Shown here piece after piece: positions 9,727-18,951 of a stretch of DNA of 48,344 nucleotides. The stretch is taken from positions 1-48,344 of the forward strand of contig NZ_NQKI01000034.1 of assembly GCF_002269125.1 (NCBI RefSeq). Direction: 5' to 3'. The DNA comes from Pseudomonas lundensis. Its GTDB lineage: Bacteria; Pseudomonadota; Gammaproteobacteria; Pseudomonadales; Pseudomonadaceae. How positions within the stretch are numbered: position 1 is the first letter of the stretch; each line of letters opens with the position of its first letter. The position numbers and the translations under genes are program-made. The notes beneath the pieces were generated by a model. The model made no database searches, was not told the origin of the DNA, and worked only from the letters and a program-made list of their open reading frames with translations.

Positions 9727-9760
9727 AAAAAAAGACCCGCGCGGGGAACCGGGCGGGTCT
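9727..9760 (-). terminator. Terminator of the PA2817-like gene
   Basis: On the minus strand, AGACCCGC (9753-9760) and GCGGGTCT (9733-9740) form an 8-bp stem followed by seven T (9727-9733). It lies 21 bases beyond the stop of the minus-strand gene, and also separates it from the LysR gene converging from the other side. Confidence 0.85.
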
Positions 9761-9780
9761 GGTGTCTTGTGTGGCGCCGA

Positions 9781-10197
9781 TCAGTGTTGAGGGCTGTCTT
9801 CGGCTGTCGGCAATGCCATGAACTGCTTTTCCTGATTCCAGTCGAACGGCTCACCGTTTTCTTCGGCCTCATGACGGCGCTCTTCAAGCGCCTGGTACAT
9901 GTCCAGTTCTTCATCGGACAGGAAGTTGAAGCAGGCACCACCGAAGTACCACAGCAGGTCGCGAGGCACGAGGTGGGCGATTTGCGGGTAGCGTTCGATC
10001 ACCTGGCACATGATGTCCTGGCCCAGGTACTGGCTTTCAATCGGGTCGACCGGCAAAGCGCTGCGCATTTCGTCGAAACGTTCGATAAACAACGCGTGGC
10101 TTTCTTCGGGGATCTGCTCGGCATCACCGACAGCAACCAGAATGCTGCGCAGAATGTCGAGCAACACGAGGTTGTGGTTGAGATCGTTGGTGGCCAT
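9781..10197 (-). CDS. PA2817-family conserved hypothetical protein
   Basis: 138-aa soluble, acidic protein with no signal peptide or membrane segment. It resembles the Pseudomonas PA2817 family (recalled; neighbour of fadE in P. aeruginosa as here). Distinct segments are DILRSILVAVGDAEQIPEE and HLVPRDLLWYFGGACFNFLSDEEL. GAGG lies about nine bases before the ATG. Although downstream of fadE on the same strand, it is cut off by a terminator between them. Function unknown; the conserved pairing with fadE suggests a link to fatty-acid metabolism but does not show one. Confidence 0.8.
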   Translation of the reverse strand: MATNDLNHNLVLLDILRSILVAVGDAEQIPEESHALFIERFDEMRSALPVDPIESQYLGQDIMCQVIERYPQIAHLVPRDLLWYFGGACFNFLSDEELDMYQALEERRHEAEENGEPFDWNQEKQFMALPTAEDSPQH

Positions 10198-10213
10198 TGC
10201 GGTGTCCTCTAAA

Positions 10214-10251
10214 GCAAAACGGGCGCGGGAGTATAAAGCCCCGCGCGCCCG
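10214..10251 (-). terminator. Terminator of fadE
   Basis: On the minus strand a GC-rich stem (CGGGCGCG.../...CGCGCCCG, arms near 10241-10251 and 10220-10229) is followed by GTTTTGCTTT. The T run is interrupted, so it is weaker than the others here. It falls in the 62-base gap between fadE and the PA2817-like gene. Confidence 0.65.
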
Positions 10252-10259
10252 CTGTCGTG

Positions 10260-12707
10260 CTATCGAATTTTCCCCTCGCTGTGAGTGAGCTCCTCTTTCG
10301 AGAAATCATCAACATCAATTACCCTGCGCCGTGCCGCCTCGGCATCGCGCAGGGTTTGCGCTTCGGCCGGTTGCAACACGCCAGCACTGAGCGCGGCATC
10401 AATTGCATGCTCCCCCGCAGCCGGTTTGACGTGCCCGCTTTTTAGACCCTGATGAAGCGTTTTGAACAGCGGCTGGGCGGCGGCCAGCAGTTCACTGGCA
10501 TGTTGCAACGCGCCGACCGGATCATCGGCCGATTGTGGGCGATAGCACCCGGCAAGTACTGCTTCCAGCGTCGGGTCGCCCTTGGCGCGTCCCAGTACGG
10601 CGGCCACCTCGGCGTCCAGCGCATCGCTGGGCCCGGTGTGACGTCGGCCAAACGGGAACACCACCCCGCGCAGGAGGAAACCCAGCGTGCGGCTCGGGAA
10701 GTTTTTCAGTAATTCATCCAGCGCCCGCTCGGCATGCCCCAGGCTTTCTTCCATGGCCCAGGTAAACAGCGGATTCAGATGTTCCGGTGAATCAAGGTCG
10801 TGATAGCGCTTGAGGGCCGCGGAAGCCAAGTACATATGGCTGAGCACATCGCCCAGACGCGCCGACAGGCGTTCGCGGCGTTTTAGCTCGCCGCCCAGCA
10901 GCATCATGCTCAGGTCGGCCAGCATCGCAAACGCCGCGGCCTGGCGGTTCAAGGCGCGGAAATAGCCTTGGCTCAACGTGTTGCCCGGTGCATGTTCGAA
11001 GCGACCCAGGCCCAGATTCAACACAAAGGTGCTCGCAGCATTGCTGACGGCAAAACCGATATGTTTGAGCAGCAGGTCATCGAATTCGTGCAGGGCCTGT
11101 TCATGGTCCTCGCGCCCGGCCAGTGCCATTTCCTTTAAGACAAACGGATGGCAGCGAATGGCGCCCTGGCCGAAGATCATCAGGTTGCGCGACAAAATAT
11201 TTGCGCCTTCCACGGTGATGAAGATCGGCGCACCTTGCCAGCTGCGGCCCAAGTAGTTGTTGGGGCCCATGATGATGCCTTTACCGCCGTGCACGTCCAT
11301 GGCGTGGCTGATGCATTCGCGGCCACGCTCGGTGAGATGGTATTTGAGGATGGCCGACAGTACAGACGGTTTCTCGCCCAAGTCGACGGCGTTGGCCGTC
11401 AGCATGCGGACGCTGTCCATCAACCAGGCATTGCCGCCGATTCGGGCCAGCGCTTCCTGAATGCCTTCGAACGCGGCGAGGGGCACATTGAACTGTTCGC
11501 GCACCTGGGCATATTGGCCAGTGACCAAACTGGTGAACTTGGCAGCACCTGTGCCCACCGCCGGGAGGGAAATCGAACGGCCCACCGACAGGCAGTTCAT
11601 CAGCATCATCCAGCCCTTGCCGAGCATCTCCTGCCCGCCAATCAGATAGTCCAGCGGAATGAACACGTCTTTGCCAGCGTTGGGGCCATTCATGAACGCT
11701 GCGCCCAATGGCAGATGACGTCGGCCAATCTCGACACCCGGCGTGTCGGTCGGAATCAACGCGAGGCTGATGCCCAGGTCTTCTTCCTCACCCAACAAGT
11801 GGTCAGGGTCGTGCGCCTTGAATGCCAAACCCAACAACGTGGCGACCGGGCCGAGTGTGATGTAGCGTTTTTCCCAGTTCAGACGCAGGCCGATGACCTC
11901 TTGGCCTTGCCACTGGCCTTTGCAAATAATCCCGGTATCGGGCATGGCGCCTGCATCCGATCCGGCAAGCGGGCCGGTAAGGGCGAAGCACGGGATGTCG
12001 TCACCCCGGGCCAGACGAGGCAGGTAGTGGTTGCGCTGTTCATCCGTGCCGTAGTGCAGCAGCAATTCTGCCGGGCCGAGGGAGTTGGGCACCATCACCG
12101 TGGACGCCAGGTCGCCGCTGCGGGTGGCGAGTTTCATGGCGACCTGCGAATGCGCAAACGCCGAAAAGCCTTTACCGCCGAACGCTTTGGGAATGATCAG
12201 TGCAAAGAAGCCGTGTTGCTTGATGTGCGCCCAGGCTTCGGGGGGTAAATCCATGCGTTGGCCGATGTCCCAGTCCGAAACCATGGCACACAGTTCTTCG
12301 GTGGGACCGTCGATGAACGCTTGTTCTTCCTCAGTCAGTTGGACTTTGGGGTAGGCCAGCAGTTGATTCCAGTCGGGACGACCGCTAAAAAGTTCGCCAT
12401 CCCACCACACGGTGCCTGCATCAATGGCGTCGCGTTCGGTCTGCGACATGGGCGGCAAGGTTTTTTGGAACCAACTGAACAGTGGCGCGGTGAACACCTT
12501 GCGCCGCAGGTCAGGCAGTAGCAACAGCGCGGCCGGTACCGCCAGCAGAATCCAGAAGATCCCCAGCAGCCAGCCCGGTGCGTGGCTGAACAGGCCCATA
12601 GCCAGTAGATAGACCGCGACTATGCCCATGGCGGGCAGCGGGGCAACGCGACGGTGCGCCAACCAGGCGACGCCTACGATTAAAACCACAATCCACAACA
12701 ACAGCAT
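10260..12707 (-). CDS. fadE: Acyl-CoA dehydrogenase FadE
   Basis: First step of beta-oxidation: acyl-CoA to trans-2-enoyl-CoA, with electrons passed via FAD to ETF. The 815-aa length, with an N-terminal membrane region of three hydrophobic segments (residues about 1-65) before the catalytic domains, is diagnostic of the FadE type rather than the 380-aa soluble enzymes. Seen: CFALTGPLAGSDAGAMPDTG in the FAD/acyl-CoA region and HAMDVHGGKGIIMGPNNYLGR in the C-terminal flavin domain. GGAGG stands a few bases before the ATG at 12707. The ETF-QO and etfB genes that accept its electrons are at the end of this window. Several fadE paralogs usually exist in Pseudomonas, so chain-length preference is unknown. 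Confidence 0.92.
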   Translation of the reverse strand: MLLLWIVVLIVGVAWLAHRRVAPLPAMGIVAVYLLAMGLFSHAPGWLLGIFWILLAVPAALLLLPDLRRKVFTAPLFSWFQKTLPPMSQTERDAIDAGTVWWDGELFSGRPDWNQLLAYPKVQLTEEEQAFIDGPTEELCAMVSDWDIGQRMDLPPEAWAHIKQHGFFALIIPKAFGGKGFSAFAHSQVAMKLATRSGDLASTVMVPNSLGPAELLLHYGTDEQRNHYLPRLARGDDIPCFALTGPLAGSDAGAMPDTGIICKGQWQGQEVIGLRLNWEKRYITLGPVATLLGLAFKAHDPDHLLGEEEDLGISLALIPTDTPGVEIGRRHLPLGAAFMNGPNAGKDVFIPLDYLIGGQEMLGKGWMMLMNCLSVGRSISLPAVGTGAAKFTSLVTGQYAQVREQFNVPLAAFEGIQEALARIGGNAWLMDSVRMLTANAVDLGEKPSVLSAILKYHLTERGRECISHAMDVHGGKGIIMGPNNYLGRSWQGAPIFITVEGANILSRNLMIFGQGAIRCHPFVLKEMALAGREDHEQALHEFDDLLLKHIGFAVSNAASTFVLNLGLGRFEHAPGNTLSQGYFRALNRQAAAFAMLADLSMMLLGGELKRRERLSARLGDVLSHMYLASAALKRYHDLDSPEHLNPLFTWAMEESLGHAERALDELLKNFPSRTLGFLLRGVVFPFGRRHTGPSDALDAEVAAVLGRAKGDPTLEAVLAGCYRPQSADDPVGALQHASELLAAAQPLFKTLHQGLKSGHVKPAAGEHAIDAALSAGVLQPAEAQTLRDAEAARRRVIDVDDFSKEELTHSEGKIR

Positions 12708-12858
12708 ATTTAATCCTCCGTGAAACCAGTGGCGCGAACCTGTTAGAGCTTAGTCGCAAGTCGTGTTCGGGGTGCTATGGATAGTGACCTCACCCGGGAG
12801 GCGGAGTTCGTCCGGCGAGGTTAGACTCGTGCAGCGTCTATCAATCAGGAGTTGAGTC

Positions 12859-13482
12859 ATGCTGAAAGTGTGGGGTCGCAAGAATTCATCTAATGTCAGA
12901 AAAGTCCTGTGGTGTGCCGAAGAGTTGGCGCTGCCCTACAGCCGTGAGGAGGCCGGTGGCGCCTTTGGTGTCGTCGATAGCCCAGCATACCGAGCGCTAA
13001 ACCCTAACGGTCGGGTGCCCATGATTGAGGACGACGGTTTCGTGCTATGGGAATCCAACGCCATCGTGCGTTATCTGGCTGCGCGTTACGGGTCAGACAC
13101 GGCGTGGTATCAAACTGATGTGTGCGTGCGCGCACAGGCGGACAAGTGGATGGACTGGACCACGTCGACGTTTGCAGGCCCTTTCCGCGATCTGTTTTGG
13201 GGGATTTTGCGGACTCCGGCCGAGCAGCAGGATTGGGTGCTGATTAACGCTGCACGTAAAACATGCGCAGAGTTATTGTCGATTGTGGATCAGGCGTTGT
13301 CGGAAAAACCTTATTTGTCAGGTGATGAAATTGGCATGGGTGACATTCCGCTGGGCTCGTTCATTTATGCGTGGTTTGAGATGCCTATCGAACGCCCGTC
13401 GATGCCGCATCTGGAAGCGTGGTACGAGCGCCTGAAACTGCGCCCGTGCTACCGCCATGCGGTCATGACCGCGTTGACTTAA
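12859..13482 (+). CDS. Glutathione S-transferase family protein
   Basis: 207-aa cytosolic enzyme with an N-terminal thioredoxin-like glutathione-binding domain: RKNSSNVRKVLWCAEEL carries the likely catalytic Ser, NPNGRVPMIEDDG the cis-Pro, and LWESNAIVRYLA the gamma-glutamyl site. An all-helical C-terminal domain follows. A GGAG lies a few bases before the ATG. It is divergent from fadE across 151 bases and upstream of an ABC exporter, as PA2813 is in P. aeruginosa (recalled). The substrate cannot be told from sequence. Confidence 0.88.
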   Translation: MLKVWGRKNSSNVRKVLWCAEELALPYSREEAGGAFGVVDSPAYRALNPNGRVPMIEDDGFVLWESNAIVRYLAARYGSDTAWYQTDVCVRAQADKWMDWTTSTFAGPFRDLFWGILRTPAEQQDWVLINAARKTCAELLSIVDQALSEKPYLSGDEIGMGDIPLGSFIYAWFEMPIERPSMPHLEAWYERLKLRPCYRHAVMTALT

Positions 13483-13617
13483 TACCCACTATTAATACGG
13501 GCGACTGTACTTGTGCGTCGAGGCCAAGCACCATGCTGCTTGCGTGTCGAACGTCTATGACAGACGGCTCGCCCTTATTTACACCTCCTATTCCCCCATC
13601 TTGGTGCGTAATCAGAT

Positions 13618-14550
13618 ATGAGTTCCGCTCTGTCCATACGGCAGCTAACCAAAACCTACGGCAACGGTTTCCAGGCCCTGAGTGGTATCGATCTGGATGT
13701 TTCTGAAGGTGATTTTTTCGCATTGCTCGGCCCCAATGGCGCCGGCAAATCCACAACCATTGGCATTCTCTCGACACTGGTGAACAAGACCAGCGGCACT
13801 GTGAATGTGTTCGGGCATGACCTGGACCGCGAACCCGCCGCCTTGAAGCGTTGCATCGGCGTGGTGCCCCAAGAGTTCAACTTCAACCAGTTTGAAAAAA
13901 CCTTCGACATTGTCGTAACCCAAGCGGGCTATTACGGCATCGCACCAAAAGTCGCCAAGGAGCGCGCTGAGAAATACCTGACCCAACTCGGGTTATGGGA
14001 CAAGCGCGACACGCCGTCGCGCTCTCTGTCGGGCGGCATGAAGCGCCGTTTGATGATCGCCCGCGCCCTGGTGCACGAGCCTCGCCTGCTGATCCTCGAC
14101 GAGCCGACCGCAGGCGTGGACATTGAGCTGCGTCGTTCGATGTGGACCTTTCTTACAGAGCTGAATGAGCAGGGCACTACCATCATCCTCACTACTCATT
14201 ACCTGGAAGAGGCTGAGCAACTGTGCCGTAACATTGGCATCATCGATCACGGCACCATCGTTGAAAACACCAGCATGCGTCAGTTGCTGGGCCAGTTGCA
14301 TGTCGAAACCTTCCTGCTGGACTTGAAAACCCCGTTGCAGGCGGCCCCGCATCTGATCGGCTACCCAAGCCAGTTGCTCGACAGCATGACGTTGGAGGTT
14401 CAGGTGGACAAACAGGTCGGCATTACCGGCTTGTTCACCCAGTTGGCTGCACAGCAGATTGAAGTTGTGAGCTTGCGCAATAAAACCAATCGCCTTGAGG
14501 AGTTGTTTGTGTCGTTGGTCGAGAAAAATCTGGCGAAGGTGGCGATATGA
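13618..14550 (+). CDS. ABC exporter, ATP-binding protein (YadG-like)
   Basis: ATPase of an ABC-2 type exporter, 310 aa. Walker A is GPNGAGKST near residue 42, the Q-loop is VVPQEFNFNQFE, the signature is SLSGGMKRRLMIARAL, Walker B is LLILDEPTAGVDIELRR, and the switch His is in LTTHYLEEAE. The C-terminal 80 residues are the extension usual in YadG/CcmA-type ATPases. The stop overlaps the permease start by ATGA. The exported substrate is unknown for the family. The ribosome binding site before 13618 is poor. Confidence 0.88.
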   Translation: MSSALSIRQLTKTYGNGFQALSGIDLDVSEGDFFALLGPNGAGKSTTIGILSTLVNKTSGTVNVFGHDLDREPAALKRCIGVVPQEFNFNQFEKTFDIVVTQAGYYGIAPKVAKERAEKYLTQLGLWDKRDTPSRSLSGGMKRRLMIARALVHEPRLLILDEPTAGVDIELRRSMWTFLTELNEQGTTIILTTHYLEEAEQLCRNIGIIDHGTIVENTSMRQLLGQLHVETFLLDLKTPLQAAPHLIGYPSQLLDSMTLEVQVDKQVGITGLFTQLAAQQIEVVSLRNKTNRLEELFVSLVEKNLAKVAI

Positions 14551-15326
14551 GCTCGGAGCTACGCCCCAATCTGATTGCGCTGAACACCATTGTTTACCGC
14601 GAAGTACGTCGTTTCATGCGCATCTGGCCGCAAACCCTGCTGCCGCCAGCGATCACCATGGTGCTGTACTTTGTGATCTTCGGTAACCTGATTGGCCGAC
14701 AAATCGGTGATATGGGTGGTTTCACCTATATGGAGTACATCGTGCCGGGCCTGATCATGATGTCGGTGATCACTAACGCCTACGGCAATGTGGTGTCGAG
14801 CTTTTTTGGCAGTAAGTTCCAGCGCTCCATTGAAGAATTGATGGTATCGCCAGTGTCGCCGCATACCATCCTGATCGGCTACACCGTGGGCGGGATTCTG
14901 CGAGGCTTGATGGTGGGCGTGATCGTGACCTTGCTGTCATTGTTCTTCACCCACTTGCAGGTGCATCACCTCGGGTTAACGGTGGCGGTTGTGTTGCTGA
15001 CGGCGACCATCTTTTCGCTGCTGGGCTTCGTCAATGCCGTATTTGCACGTAATTTCGATGATATTTCGATCATTCCGACGTTTGTGCTCACGCCGTTGAC
15101 CTATTTGGGAGGCGTGTTTTATTCGATCTCGTTGCTGCCGCCGTTCTGGCAGACGGTGTCGATGGCCAACCCGGTGCTGCACATGGTGAATGCCTTCCGC
15201 TACGGCATTTTGGGGGTGTCTGACATCAAAATCAGCGTGGCCCTGACCTTTATGGTGGTGGCGACCGTGGTGTTGTACATCTTGTGCGCCCGATTGCTGG
15301 TTAGCGGTCGCGGCATGCGTCAGTAA
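14547..15326 (+). CDS. ABC-2 type exporter, permease (YadH-like)
   Basis: Inner-membrane subunit of the exporter, 259 aa with about six membrane segments, in the ABC2_membrane family. The block FGSKFQRSIEELMVSPVSPH is the family's cytoplasmic coupling region, and TPLTYLGGVFYSISLLPPFW is the typical periplasmic re-entrant element before the last helices. Coupled by a 4-base overlap to the ATPase. Substrate unknown. Confidence 0.88.
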   Translation: MSSELRPNLIALNTIVYREVRRFMRIWPQTLLPPAITMVLYFVIFGNLIGRQIGDMGGFTYMEYIVPGLIMMSVITNAYGNVVSSFFGSKFQRSIEELMVSPVSPHTILIGYTVGGILRGLMVGVIVTLLSLFFTHLQVHHLGLTVAVVLLTATIFSLLGFVNAVFARNFDDISIIPTFVLTPLTYLGGVFYSISLLPPFWQTVSMANPVLHMVNAFRYGILGVSDIKISVALTFMVVATVVLYILCARLLVSGRGMRQ

Positions 15327-15343
15327 CACGCTTTGCGCTTTGC

Positions 15344-15369
15344 AAAAGACCCCGTAAGGGGGCTTTTTT
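15344..15369. terminator. Terminator between the ABC exporter and the convergent DUF2062 gene
   Basis: AAAAG-A-CCCC, loop GTAA, GGGG-G-CTTTT forms a stem with one A/G mismatch, followed by a T run to 15369. On the minus strand the same hairpin is followed by TTTT, so it can serve both converging transcripts. It overlaps the last bases of the DUF2062 gene. Confidence 0.75.
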
Positions 15370-15883
15370 ATGGGCGATTGTTTTGTCGGCGTTTCCATTG
15401 GCGGCTCACCCACCAGCGCCAATAGAGTTGGGTCAGGCAATAGGCGAGCGCGCCCAATACTACGCCGCATACCACAGAGCCCAGCAAGAATGGCTGCCAG
15501 AGGGTAGACAACTGCCCGCTGATCCACGCCCAGGTCAGATCGTCTGGCAAGGTACGTGCCGGCACGTCCATCAACCAGGCGCCAAGTTTGTAGGTGCAAT
15601 AAAACACCGGTGGCATGGTAATCGGGTTGGTCAGCCATACCAGACCGACCGAAATGGGCATGTTGCTGCGCACGGTAATCGCGAGGAACGCTGCCAGGAG
15701 CATCTGAAAAGGCATGGGGATGAACGCGGCGAAGATGCCCACGGCCATGGCGCGGGAAACCGAGTGGCGGTTCAAGTGCCAAAGGTTCGGGTCATGCAAC
15801 AGGGTGCCCATAAAGCGTAAGGATTTGTGTTCCCTGATGCTTGCCGGGTCTGGCATGTAACGTTTGAACAAACGCCGTGGCAT
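15368..15883 (-). CDS. DUF2062 inner-membrane protein
   Basis: 171-aa membrane protein of the DUF2062 family, function unknown. Seen: the basic N-terminus, the family block HSVSRAMAVGIFAAFIPMPFQMLLA, the loop VWLTNPITMPPVFYCTYKLG that names the family, three or four hydrophobic segments, and a strongly basic tail. Divergent from comEC across 133 bases, as PA2985 and PA2984 are in P. aeruginosa (recalled). Confidence 0.85.
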   Translation of the reverse strand: MPRRLFKRYMPDPASIREHKSLRFMGTLLHDPNLWHLNRHSVSRAMAVGIFAAFIPMPFQMLLAAFLAITVRSNMPISVGLVWLTNPITMPPVFYCTYKLGAWLMDVPARTLPDDLTWAWISGQLSTLWQPFLLGSVVCGVVLGALAYCLTQLYWRWWVSRQWKRRQNNRP

Positions 15884-16016
15884 GGGCCTCTCCCTGGGAT
15901 CAATGGGGCAGTATGCCCAAATTCGTACCTGTGCCTATTCAGACTTTGTGACAATTATTAAAGCGCGGTAGGCCCGGATGAACTAATCCGAGAGGAAAGG
16001 AATTTCTGGGCTGGCT

Positions 16017-18239
16017 ATGTATACAGGGATGTCAGGGCTGGCGCTGGGCTTGATGGCGTTGCGTTATTTGCCGGTATTGCCGCCGGTGTGGTGCTTGGTG
16101 CTGTTGTTCGGCCTGGGGCTTGGCTTGCTTTTTTTTCGCACGTACCCGCTTGGATTGTGCCTGTTGGGGCTGGTGTGGGCGTGCGTACAGGGGCAGTCGG
16201 CGCTGGATGACCGCCTGTCGGATGCCCTCGACGGGCGTACCCTGTGGATTGAGGGGCAGGTGACAGGTCTGCCGCAACGCACAGCGTCTTACGTTGCTTT
16301 TGAAATCGGGAGCCCTGTGTCTCGTCGAGCTGATCTGCCGCGCACGATTCGGGTGAGCTGGCAGGACGGGCCGCCCGTTAACAGCGGGGAGCGCTGGCGT
16401 CTGGCCGTGAAACTGAAAAAGCCGCGAGGGCTGCCTAATCCTCAGGGATTTGACTACGAGGCGTGGCTGCTTAGCAAACGGATTGGCGCAACCGGAACGG
16501 TCAAGGATGGGCAGCGTCTGGCTGCGGCTTCCTATGCGTGGCGGGACGGGCTGCGTCAACGTTTGCTGAGTGTCGATGCCCATGGTCGGGCACCGTGGTT
16601 GGCGGCGTTGGTGATGGGGGATGGCTCCGGTCTGGAGCGCGAAGACTGGACGCTGTTACAAACCACGGGCACGGTGCACTTACTGGTGATCTCGGGTCAG
16701 CACATCGGGTTGTTTGCCGGGTTGCTCTACGGGTTGATTGCGCTGCTGGCGCGGTACGGCCTTTGGCCGCGAGGTTGGCCGTGGCTGCCTTGGGCATGTG
16801 GCGTGGCGTTTGTAGGGGCTGTCAGTTATGGCCTGTTGGCCGGATTTGAAGTGCCTGTGCAGCGCGCCTGCGTGATGCTGGGGCTGGTGCTGTTATGGCG
16901 CCTGCGCTTTCGTCATTTAGGTGTGTGGCTACCGTTTTTGCTGGCGTTGAATGCAGTCTTGCTGGTGGAGCCGTTAGCCAGCCTGATGCCGGGTTTTTGG
17001 CTTTCTTTTGCAGCGGTTGCCGTGCTGATTTTCACCTTCAGCGGGCGTTTGGGTGCATGGCGTCTATGGTCAGCCTGGACAAGGCCCCACGGGCTGATTA
17101 CTTTGGGGCTGTTTCCCGTGATGTGGGCCTTGGCGTTACCCGTGAGTGTGACCGGGCCTCTGGCAAATCTGGTAGCCGTGCCGTGGATCAGCCTGCTGGT
17201 TTTGCCTAGTGCGTTGCTGGGCACATTTTTGCTGCCCGTGCCCTGGCTCGCAGAAGGGTTGCTCTGGGTGTCAGGTGGTTTGCTTGACGTGCTGATACGC
17301 GGTTTGACCTGGCTTGCCGGGACGTTCCCTTCATGGCTGCCGCCAAACGTGCCCGTCGAAATTTGGGCGCTGGCGGCGGCCGGGACAGTGATGCTGTTGT
17401 TGCCTGCGGGCGTTACGTTGAGGCCGTTGGGTTGGCCCTTGCTGGCATTGGCAATGCTGGCACCACGTGAGCAGGTTCCCCACGGTCAGGTCGAGGTCTG
17501 GCAGATAGATGTTGGTCAAGGGTTAGCGATGCTGCTAAGAACCCGTCACCACACCGTGCTGTATGACGCAGGCCCCAAATTCAGGGACCTGGATCAGGGA
17601 GAGCGGATCGTCGTGCCGTTCTTGCGCTCGCAAGGTATCGGCCAACTGGACTTGATGCTGATCAGCCATGCTGATGCTGACCATGCAGGCGGTGCGCTGG
17701 CGGTCCAGCGCGCGCTGAACGTCAATCAGGTGATCAGCGGCGACGTACCGGGTTTGCCTGCTCAGCTTCAGGCTCGACACTGCGCCGCGGGGCAAGGCTG
17801 GGAGTGGGACGGTGTACGCTTTTCACTCTGGCAATGGGCGGATGCCAGCAACGGTAACCAGAAGTCTTGCGTGCTGTTGGTGCAGGCTGGCGATGAGCGG
17901 CTATTGCTGACCGGGGACATCGACGTGCAGGCTGAGCGAGCCTTTTTGCGCAGCCCTTTGGCGATCCCCGTGCAATGGTTGCAGGCCCCGCACCACGGCA
18001 GCCGCACCTCGTCATCCCGGGTGTTTTTGAATACGCTGTCTGCGCAAAATGTCCTGATATCGCGTGGTGCTGGCAATAGTTTTGGCCACCCGCACCCTCA
18101 GGTACTGGCTCGCTACCGGGCGTTGGGCATGACGGTGCTCGACAGTGCAGAACAAGGCGCCGTGCGTTTCTGGCTGGGGGCAAAGGGGGCGGCCACAGGC
18201 GAGCGTCAACAACGCAGGTTCTGGCGCCATGACGGGTGA
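16017..18239 (+). CDS. comEC: ComEC/Rec2 DNA-uptake channel protein
   Basis: Inner-membrane channel for single-stranded DNA import in natural transformation, 740 aa. An N-terminal cluster of hydrophobic segments is followed by the DUF4131/OB-like domain (GRTLWIEGQVTGLPQRT). Next come the competence domain with VISGQHIGLFAGLLYG and many membrane helices, then a C-terminal metallo-beta-lactamase-like domain. That domain holds QIDVGQGLAMLLR, the metal motif SHADADHAGG, LLTGDID and APHHGSRTSS. The full length and intact motifs suggest it is functional, though this does not show that the strain is competent. An in-frame ATG at 16029 is an alternative start. Confidence 0.92.
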   Translation: MYTGMSGLALGLMALRYLPVLPPVWCLVLLFGLGLGLLFFRTYPLGLCLLGLVWACVQGQSALDDRLSDALDGRTLWIEGQVTGLPQRTASYVAFEIGSPVSRRADLPRTIRVSWQDGPPVNSGERWRLAVKLKKPRGLPNPQGFDYEAWLLSKRIGATGTVKDGQRLAAASYAWRDGLRQRLLSVDAHGRAPWLAALVMGDGSGLEREDWTLLQTTGTVHLLVISGQHIGLFAGLLYGLIALLARYGLWPRGWPWLPWACGVAFVGAVSYGLLAGFEVPVQRACVMLGLVLLWRLRFRHLGVWLPFLLALNAVLLVEPLASLMPGFWLSFAAVAVLIFTFSGRLGAWRLWSAWTRPHGLITLGLFPVMWALALPVSVTGPLANLVAVPWISLLVLPSALLGTFLLPVPWLAEGLLWVSGGLLDVLIRGLTWLAGTFPSWLPPNVPVEIWALAAAGTVMLLLPAGVTLRPLGWPLLALAMLAPREQVPHGQVEVWQIDVGQGLAMLLRTRHHTVLYDAGPKFRDLDQGERIVVPFLRSQGIGQLDLMLISHADADHAGGALAVQRALNVNQVISGDVPGLPAQLQARHCAAGQGWEWDGVRFSLWQWADASNGNQKSCVLLVQAGDERLLLTGDIDVQAERAFLRSPLAIPVQWLQAPHHGSRTSSSRVFLNTLSAQNVLISRGAGNSFGHPHPQVLARYRALGMTVLDSAEQGAVRFWLGAKGAATGERQQRRFWRHDG

Positions 18240-18315
18240 CAGGGGTTTTGTGCGCGCCTGAGCGCCAGTCCAATCCTATGGTAGAGTGGCGCACTTTTTC
18301 GAGGGGATTGTCACT

Positions 18316-18951
18316 GTGTGGGAACTGGTCAAATCCGGTGGCTGGATGATGCTGCCGATCATTCTGAGCTCTGTTGCCGCGCTGGGCATTATTGTCGAGC
18401 GTCTTTGGACTTTACGCGCCAGCCGCGTGACGCCGCCCCATCTGCTGGGGCAAGTCTGGGTCTGGATCAAAGACAAGCAGCTGGACAAGGAAAAACTCAA
18501 ACAACTGCGTGCAGATTCGCCGCTGGGTGAAATCCTTGCGGCGGGCCTGGCCAATTCCCGGCACGGTCGCGAGATCATGAAAGAGTGCATTGAGGAAGCG
18601 GCTGCCCGTGTGATTCACGAGCTTGAGCGCTACCTCAATGCGCTGGGCACCATCGCTGCCATGGCGCCGTTGCTGGGCCTGTTAGGGACGGTGCTGGGCA
18701 TGATCGACATTTTCAGCTCGTTCATGGGGTCGGGCATGACCACCAATGCTGCCATCCTGGCCGGCGGTATCTCCAAGGCGTTGATCACCACGGCAGCGGG
18801 CTTGATGGTGGGTATTCCTGCGGTGTTCTTCCACCGTTTCCTGCAGCGCCGGGTCGACGAGCTGGTGGTCGGCATGGAGCAGGAAGCCATCAAACTGGTT
18901 GAAGTGGTTCAAGGCGACCGGGAAGTCGACATGGCCGGGAGCAACGCGTGA
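18316..18951 (+). CDS. exbB: MotA/TolQ/ExbB-family proton channel subunit
   Basis: Inner-membrane subunit of a proton-driven motor, 211 aa with three membrane segments (one near the N-terminus, two near residues 115-180: LGTIAAMAPLLGLLGTVLGM and KALITTAAGLMVGIPAVFF). The GTG at 18316 is preceded by GAGGGG at good spacing and gives MWELVKSGG. The in-frame GTG at 18286 lacks a ribosome binding site. It overlaps the ExbD gene by GTGA. No TonB gene is nearby, so this pair, constant next to lpxK in Pseudomonas, may energise something other than iron uptake (inference). Head of the lpxK-kdsB-murB operon. Confidence 0.88.
   Translation: MWELVKSGGWMMLPIILSSVAALGIIVERLWTLRASRVTPPHLLGQVWVWIKDKQLDKEKLKQLRADSPLGEILAAGLANSRHGREIMKECIEEAAARVIHELERYLNALGTIAAMAPLLGLLGTVLGMIDIFSSFMGSGMTTNAAILAGGISKALITTAAGLMVGIPAVFFHRFLQRRVDELVVGMEQEAIKLVEVVQGDREVDMAGSNA

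Noticed and set aside
18277..18282. TATGGT as a -10 for exbB
   Set aside because: No -35 at 16-18 bases; could equally be chance in the comEC-exbB gap.
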